Positions 6,205 to 9,049 of a stretch of DNA of 9,049 nt are shown piece after piece; position 1 is the stretch's first letter; every line of letters starts with the position of its first letter. Both the position numbers and the translations under genes were made by a program. Source of the stretch: JBFLVQ01 sp040758525 (GTDB taxonomy: Bacteria > Acidobacteriota > Blastocatellia > Chloracidobacteriales > JADJPF01); the NCBI GenBank assembly GCA_040758525.1, contig JBFLVQ010000390.1, positions 1-9,049 of the forward strand, in the 5' to 3' direction. The notes under the pieces are model-generated. The model ran no database searches and was not told the origin of the DNA. It worked only from the letters and a program-made list of their open reading frames with translations.

Positions 6205-7334
6205 TGAAAGTCGAATTTTATCGTCACAATGTTGGTGCTGCTGAGAAAGAGAGTATTCTTGCCGCCCTTGACTCGATCTTTCTTACTACTGGTGAGACAG
6301 TTTATCAATTTGAGCAAGCACTCTCCGACTATTTGGGTATTACTCGCAGTGTAGCAGTGATGAGTTGTACAGCAGCACTACACCTTGCCTTGCTCGCCTT
6401 TGATATCGGCCCAGGTGATGAAGTAATCACTACTCCCCTCACTTTTATTGCTAGTGCCAATGCCATTCTACACGCAGGAGCGCGACCAGTCTTTGTTGAT
6501 GTCGAACCAGAAACAGGCAATCTTGATGTTACACGTTTAGAGGAGATTATTACTCCACGTACACGCGCAATTATTCCAGTCCATCTATATGGTCACCTTT
6601 GCGATATGCGTGGCTTACGTAGGTTGGCTGATCGTTATGGTCTAAAAATTATCGAGGATGCTGCGCACTGTTTGGAAGGAGTGAGAGATGGTGTACGGCC
6701 TGGACAGCTAGGCGATGCGGCCTGCTTCAGTTTCTATGCCACCAAGAGTATTACTTGTGGTGAAGGTGGTGCGATAGGAGTAAACAATGATGAGTTGGCC
6801 GAACAGCTACGTAAACTCGCCTTACATGGTATGAGTCGCTCTGCAGCAGATCGCTACAGTGGCCGCTATCAGCATTGGGATATGGAGATGCTAGGCTGGA
6901 AATACAATATGAGTAATATTCAAGCCGCGCTATTGCTCCCACAACTAGCGCGGGTTGAAGAGTATCTTAAGCGTCGTGAAGAGATCTGTCAGCGCTATGA
7001 GCAGGCTTTTACCGATGTGCCAGGATTAGCTTTTCCACGTGTGCTAGCCAATACTAAGAGTGCACGCCATCTTTTTACAATCTGGGTTGAACCAACCAAG
7101 CGTGATGAGATCATTTCCCGCCTACAAGCGCGTGGTGTTAGTGTGGCAGTCAATTATCGCGCTATTCACCTACTTAAGTTTTATCATGAAACTTTTGGCT
7201 TCCATCCAGGCGTATTTCCTATTGCCGAACATATTGGCAACAGCACTATAACATTACCTCTATATACAAAACTTACTGATACTGAGATCGATTATGTAAT
7301 CGAATCAGTGAGAGAGGTAGTAACAGAAAAATGA
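6204..7334 (+). CDS. DegT/DnrJ/EryC1/StrS family PLP aminotransferase
   Basis: The 376-residue enzyme is a full-length sugar aminotransferase of the ArnB/StrS class, which aminates a keto sugar nucleotide using glutamate and PLP. Visible marks are L-T-T-G-x-x-V-x-x-F-E (near residue 28), S-C-T-A-A-L-H-L-A-L, P-V-H-L-Y-G-H, I-E-D-A-A-H (150-155, Asp152 toward the pyridine nitrogen) and F-Y-A-T-K-S (Lys181 as the likely PLP Schiff base), followed by G-E-G-G-A and the N-M-S-N-I-Q-A-A segment. The start ATG 6204 overlaps the carrier stop by 1 nt and has GAGGAG at 6195-6200. With the dehydratase it should yield a 4-amino or 3-amino deoxysugar; position of amination cannot be read. Confidence 0.9.
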   Translation: MKVEFYRHNVGAAEKESILAALDSIFLTTGETVYQFEQALSDYLGITRSVAVMSCTAALHLALLAFDIGPGDEVITTPLTFIASANAILHAGARPVFVDVEPETGNLDVTRLEEIITPRTRAIIPVHLYGHLCDMRGLRRLADRYGLKIIEDAAHCLEGVRDGVRPGQLGDAACFSFYATKSITCGEGGAIGVNNDELAEQLRKLALHGMSRSAADRYSGRYQHWDMEMLGWKYNMSNIQAALLLPQLARVEEYLKRREEICQRYEQAFTDVPGLAFPRVLANTKSARHLFTIWVEPTKRDEIISRLQARGVSVAVNYRAIHLLKFYHETFGFHPGVFPIAEHIGNSTITLPLYTKLTDTEIDYVIESVREVVTEK

Positions 7335-7958
7335 TTGGTGGCTAAACGGCTCGAAGACATCTGGGGCAAAGAGTATAATCTTGAGCAGATAGAGGCGATT
7401 ATGACTAAGTTAAAGATTAAAACTCAATCACTCCCGACGCGTTGCGAAATCTGCCATCAAATGGATATGTTTGAACCTGAACAGGGTATCTGTCAGCGCT
7501 GTCAAGATGTCCCAGCACAGATTCTGATCCTACCCAATACCGATATGACACTATCGCAGTGGGCAAATCTACGTTTCCATCTGCTTGTCAATCTGATTGC
7601 CATTCGTATTAACCTGATTACCCGCCTACTACAACTGAATGTGTCATATAACTTTGTACGAGTTGCTTTTCTAATAGTTACTGGACTAGTAGTAGTGATG
7701 GGAACAGTGGCATTTTTTAGCATTGATATTAATCCAAAGATCTCAGTAAGGGCGATAGAGAGTCAAACAACTTTACCACCAGTTAAAAATGATAATCTAG
7801 CTGTGCCAAATAGATCAGTACGAGCAGAACCGGTTGATACTACCTATGTGCCGGATAGGTATGGGATCTTTTCCAGCAAAAATTCTGGTAATAAAAAAGT
7901 TTCTGGCGATCGGAGCGATAGTCGTGTTCCGCCAAACAAAGTAACCGATACCGAATAA
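7335..7958 (+). CDS. Zinc-ribbon, single-pass membrane protein of unknown function
   Basis: I do not recognise a named family. Numbered from TTG 7335, a four-Cys zinc ribbon (C37-x2-C40 and C53-x2-C56) sits in the cytoplasmic part. A charged-to-amphipathic stretch follows, then one transmembrane helix (about 105-129), then a polar tail rich in Ser, Asn and Lys (about 130-207). The start is unsettled: TTG 7335 and GTG 7338 abut the aminotransferase stop with no Shine-Dalgarno, while ATG 7401 (residue 23) has AGAGG 5 nt upstream. All leave the zinc ribbon intact. Position argues for co-expression with the sugar genes; the product may be a membrane anchor or regulator, but that is a guess. Confidence 0.68.
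   Translation: MVAKRLEDIWGKEYNLEQIEAIMTKLKIKTQSLPTRCEICHQMDMFEPEQGICQRCQDVPAQILILPNTDMTLSQWANLRFHLLVNLIAIRINLITRLLQLNVSYNFVRVAFLIVTGLVVVMGTVAFFSIDINPKISVRAIESQTTLPPVKNDNLAVPNRSVRAEPVDTTYVPDRYGIFSSKNSGNKKVSGDRSDSRVPPNKVTDTE
7391..7395 (+). promoter_or_regulatory. Ribosome binding site for an alternative start at 7401
   Basis: AGAGG lies 5 nt before ATG 7401 and is the only Shine-Dalgarno-like site near the possible starts of the zinc-ribbon gene. If used, the protein loses its first 22 residues. Confidence 0.45.
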
Positions 7959-7960
7959 CT

Positions 7961-7993
7961 AGTTGGGTTACAACGGCTATTAATAACCCAACT
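7961..7993 (+). repeat. Perfect 10-bp hairpin between two membrane-protein genes
   Basis: AGTTGGGTTA (7961-7970) pairs fully with TAACCCAACT (7984-7993) across a 13-nt loop. It begins 2 nt after the zinc-ribbon stop codon and ends 25 nt before the next ATG. No T run follows, so it is not a typical intrinsic terminator. It could attenuate, protect or process the downstream mRNA. Confidence 0.6.
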
Positions 7994-8018
7994 CCATTTC
8001 CTGATAGGATTGATTGCT

Positions 8019-8486
8019 ATGTTCATTAAAGTCTTGCGATTTGTTCGTCTACCATTGTTAATGATTCTTATTTATGCAATTGGCAGATTCATGTTGGGAT
8101 TAAGAGGCGTTCCTTATACGCCACGTGGTAATGCGATCTTTTCCGTTGTTGGTATCACAATGATCAGCAGTATCTATTTTGGTGCCCTCTCTGGTCGTGT
8201 GGGTGGGTTCAATTGGCTAGGTGCAGCACTAGTTGGTGCGGTTATTGGCCTATTTGCGCAGATTCTGATCTTTTCCGCCACTTTTATTAGTTATGCCGCC
8301 AATCTGAATACCTATTTTATCCATTGGGATGCGTTGAATGTACCAGAAGGCACTGTGGTACCTATGGCAGATGCCTTGCGTGCACGTGTTGGTGGTCTGA
8401 TCTTCGGTCCTTTGTTTGCTGCAGTGATGGCCTTGATCGGTAGAGTACTGGGAGTGCTGGCACCACAACCTGCCAAACCTTCGTAA
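8019..8486 (+). CDS. Four-helix membrane protein of unknown function
   Basis: The 155-residue protein has four likely transmembrane helices (about 8-28, 42-60, 67-93 and 125-147) with a hydrophilic loop between helices 3 and 4. The conserved-looking patch N-T-Y-F-I-H-W-D-A-L-N-V-P-E-G in that loop is rich in aromatic and acidic residues and would face one side of the membrane. I cannot assign a transport or enzyme family. ATG 8019 is chosen because AGGA (8006-8009) precedes it by 9 nt; a frame from TTG 8010 has no room for a ribosome site. It is the last plus-strand gene of the run, separated from the zinc-ribbon gene by 60 bp and a hairpin. Confidence 0.75.
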   Translation: MFIKVLRFVRLPLLMILIYAIGRFMLGLRGVPYTPRGNAIFSVVGITMISSIYFGALSGRVGGFNWLGAALVGAVIGLFAQILIFSATFISYAANLNTYFIHWDALNVPEGTVVPMADALRARVGGLIFGPLFAAVMALIGRVLGVLAPQPAKPS

Positions 8487-8560
8487 TCTTCTATCAAGAT
8501 ATGCTGTTGCCATAATATTGTGCCCTTCTCTTTGTTAGTTGTCTTTACTAGCTATGGCAG

Positions 8561-8983
8561 TCAAATGTCGAGTGGTTTGAGATCTGGCTCGATCCACTCC
8601 TGTTTGGCTTTTTCTGAAGAGAGGAGTTCTTTACTGTAATATTGGTAGATTATTTTTGCACTGCTGTATTGCTCAATTAACTCTTTAAGCAACTCTTCGA
8701 TCAAGCCTGGAGTATTGATCTTGTCTCGTCTCTCACTAATAAATTTATAGATCAATCTTAACCAAAAGATAGTAATAGTCTCATGATAAGCCTTCAGTCC
8801 ATAATGGGCAGCAAAGCGTAGAATATTGGTACGAAAGCGTACTGTGGCTTCTGACAAAGATTCTTGCAATAGATAGCTCAATGCCACGGTGAGGTGTGAC
8901 TGATGGGTAAAATCAGCTGGCAACACGGTACATTGCTCAAATCCCTCTATAATTTTTTCTATCTCCCTTGACCGGATCTTCAT
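8561..8983 (-). CDS. Conserved hypothetical helical protein with HxxHL and YHET motifs
   Basis: The 140-residue protein is largely alpha-helical and cytosolic, with no signal or membrane segment. It carries F-T-H-Q-S-H-L (25-31, His27 and His30) and Y-H-E-T-I-T (66-71, His67 and Glu68). The two histidines, the later His and the Glu could form a metal site, which is an inference. The pattern F-T-H-x-x-H-L-x-V-A and Y-H-E-T-I-T recurs in an uncharacterised bacterial protein family as I recall it, but I know no named function. The start is firm: AAGGAGGA (minus strand, 8998-8991) lies 7 nt before ATG 8983. It converges on the four-helix membrane protein with 74 bp between stop codons. Confidence 0.75.
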   Translation of the reverse strand: MKIRSREIEKIIEGFEQCTVLPADFTHQSHLTVALSYLLQESLSEATVRFRTNILRFAAHYGLKAYHETITIFWLRLIYKFISERRDKINTPGLIEELLKELIEQYSSAKIIYQYYSKELLSSEKAKQEWIEPDLKPLDI

Positions 8984-8990
8984 ACCTCTC

Positions 8991-8998
8991 TCCTCCTT
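8991..8998 (-). promoter_or_regulatory. Near-consensus ribosome binding site of the HxxHL gene
   Basis: AAGGAGGA on the minus strand lies 7 nt before ATG 8983, the strongest Shine-Dalgarno match in the window. It predicts high translation once the mRNA is made. Confidence 0.75.
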
Positions 8999-9010
8999 TG
9001 GAAATGGGAT

Positions 9011-9049
9011 AAAAAAATACCGCCCGCGTATCGTTGCGTATACGCGGGC
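9011..9049 (-). terminator. Intrinsic terminator or attenuator, minus strand
   Basis: GCCCGCGTAT (9022-9031) pairs perfectly with ATACGCGGGC (9040-9049) over an 8-nt loop, a GC-rich 10-bp stem that may continue past the window edge. On the minus strand it is followed by a run of seven T (9017-9011), the form of a rho-independent terminator. It ends about 12 nt before the ribosome site of the HxxHL gene, so it either ends an upstream minus-strand gene or acts in that gene's leader. Confidence 0.75.

Noticed and set aside
8487..8560. Weak inverted repeat TGCCATA/TATGGCA (8508-8514 with 8553-8559) in the convergent gap
   Set aside because: The 38-nt loop and lack of a following T run make a terminator unconvincing, though the gap is a natural place for one.
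1..9049. CRISPR array, insertion sequence or prophage boundary
   Set aside because: I found no regularly spaced repeats, terminal inverted repeats with a transposase, or integrase or attachment site.

Overview
The window looks like a chromosomal segment of a Gram-negative bacterium of intermediate GC. A secreted DUF547 protein, an ArnE/ArnF-like small carrier and an O-antigen-type sugar cassette all point to a cell with an envelope glycan. A proteobacterium is the natural first guess, but I recognise no gene that fixes the phylum. CTAG is not depleted (over 30 sites by eye, about chance), which is atypical of many proteobacteria, and GATC is over-represented (about 65 sites by eye, roughly 35 expected). 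I see no rRNA, tRNA, CRISPR array, insertion sequence or phage gene.

Layout, left to right. (1) Positions 1-229 hold the 3' end of a DinB-like gene, facing a GNAT acetyltransferase (245-796, minus). (2) A 261-bp promoter-bearing gap (797-1057) precedes a protein with the fold layout of an amino-DNA methyltransferase but a destroyed DPPY catalytic motif (1058-1765). (3) A 227-bp spacer with small inverted repeats and a good promoter leads to a two-gene unit: an exported DUF547 protein (start corrected to 1993) and a family-2 glycosyltransferase of the rSAM/selenodomain-associated type. (4) A minus-strand gene (3532-3951) encodes a small protein with two similar halves and has its own clear promoter. 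It diverges from (5), a plus-strand run from 4091: WbqC-like protein, NAD-dependent nucleotide-sugar 4,6-dehydratase (TTG start), four-helix SMR/ArnE-like carrier, DegT/ArnB-type PLP aminotransferase, zinc-ribbon single-pass membrane protein, then a 10-bp perfect hairpin and a four-helix membrane protein. (6) On the minus strand lies a 140-residue protein with HxxHL and YHET motifs. A strong terminator-like hairpin at the window edge sits directly upstream of its ribosome binding site.

How the genes may work together: the 4091-7334 core reads as a pathway that makes a keto-deoxysugar nucleotide, aminates it and moves a lipid-linked product across the inner membrane. The overlapping or abutting genes imply one transcript. 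No sugar nucleotidyltransferase or glycosyltransferase is inside the run, so the pathway must borrow these from elsewhere. The two membrane proteins at its end are of unknown function and are the least explained part of the cassette.
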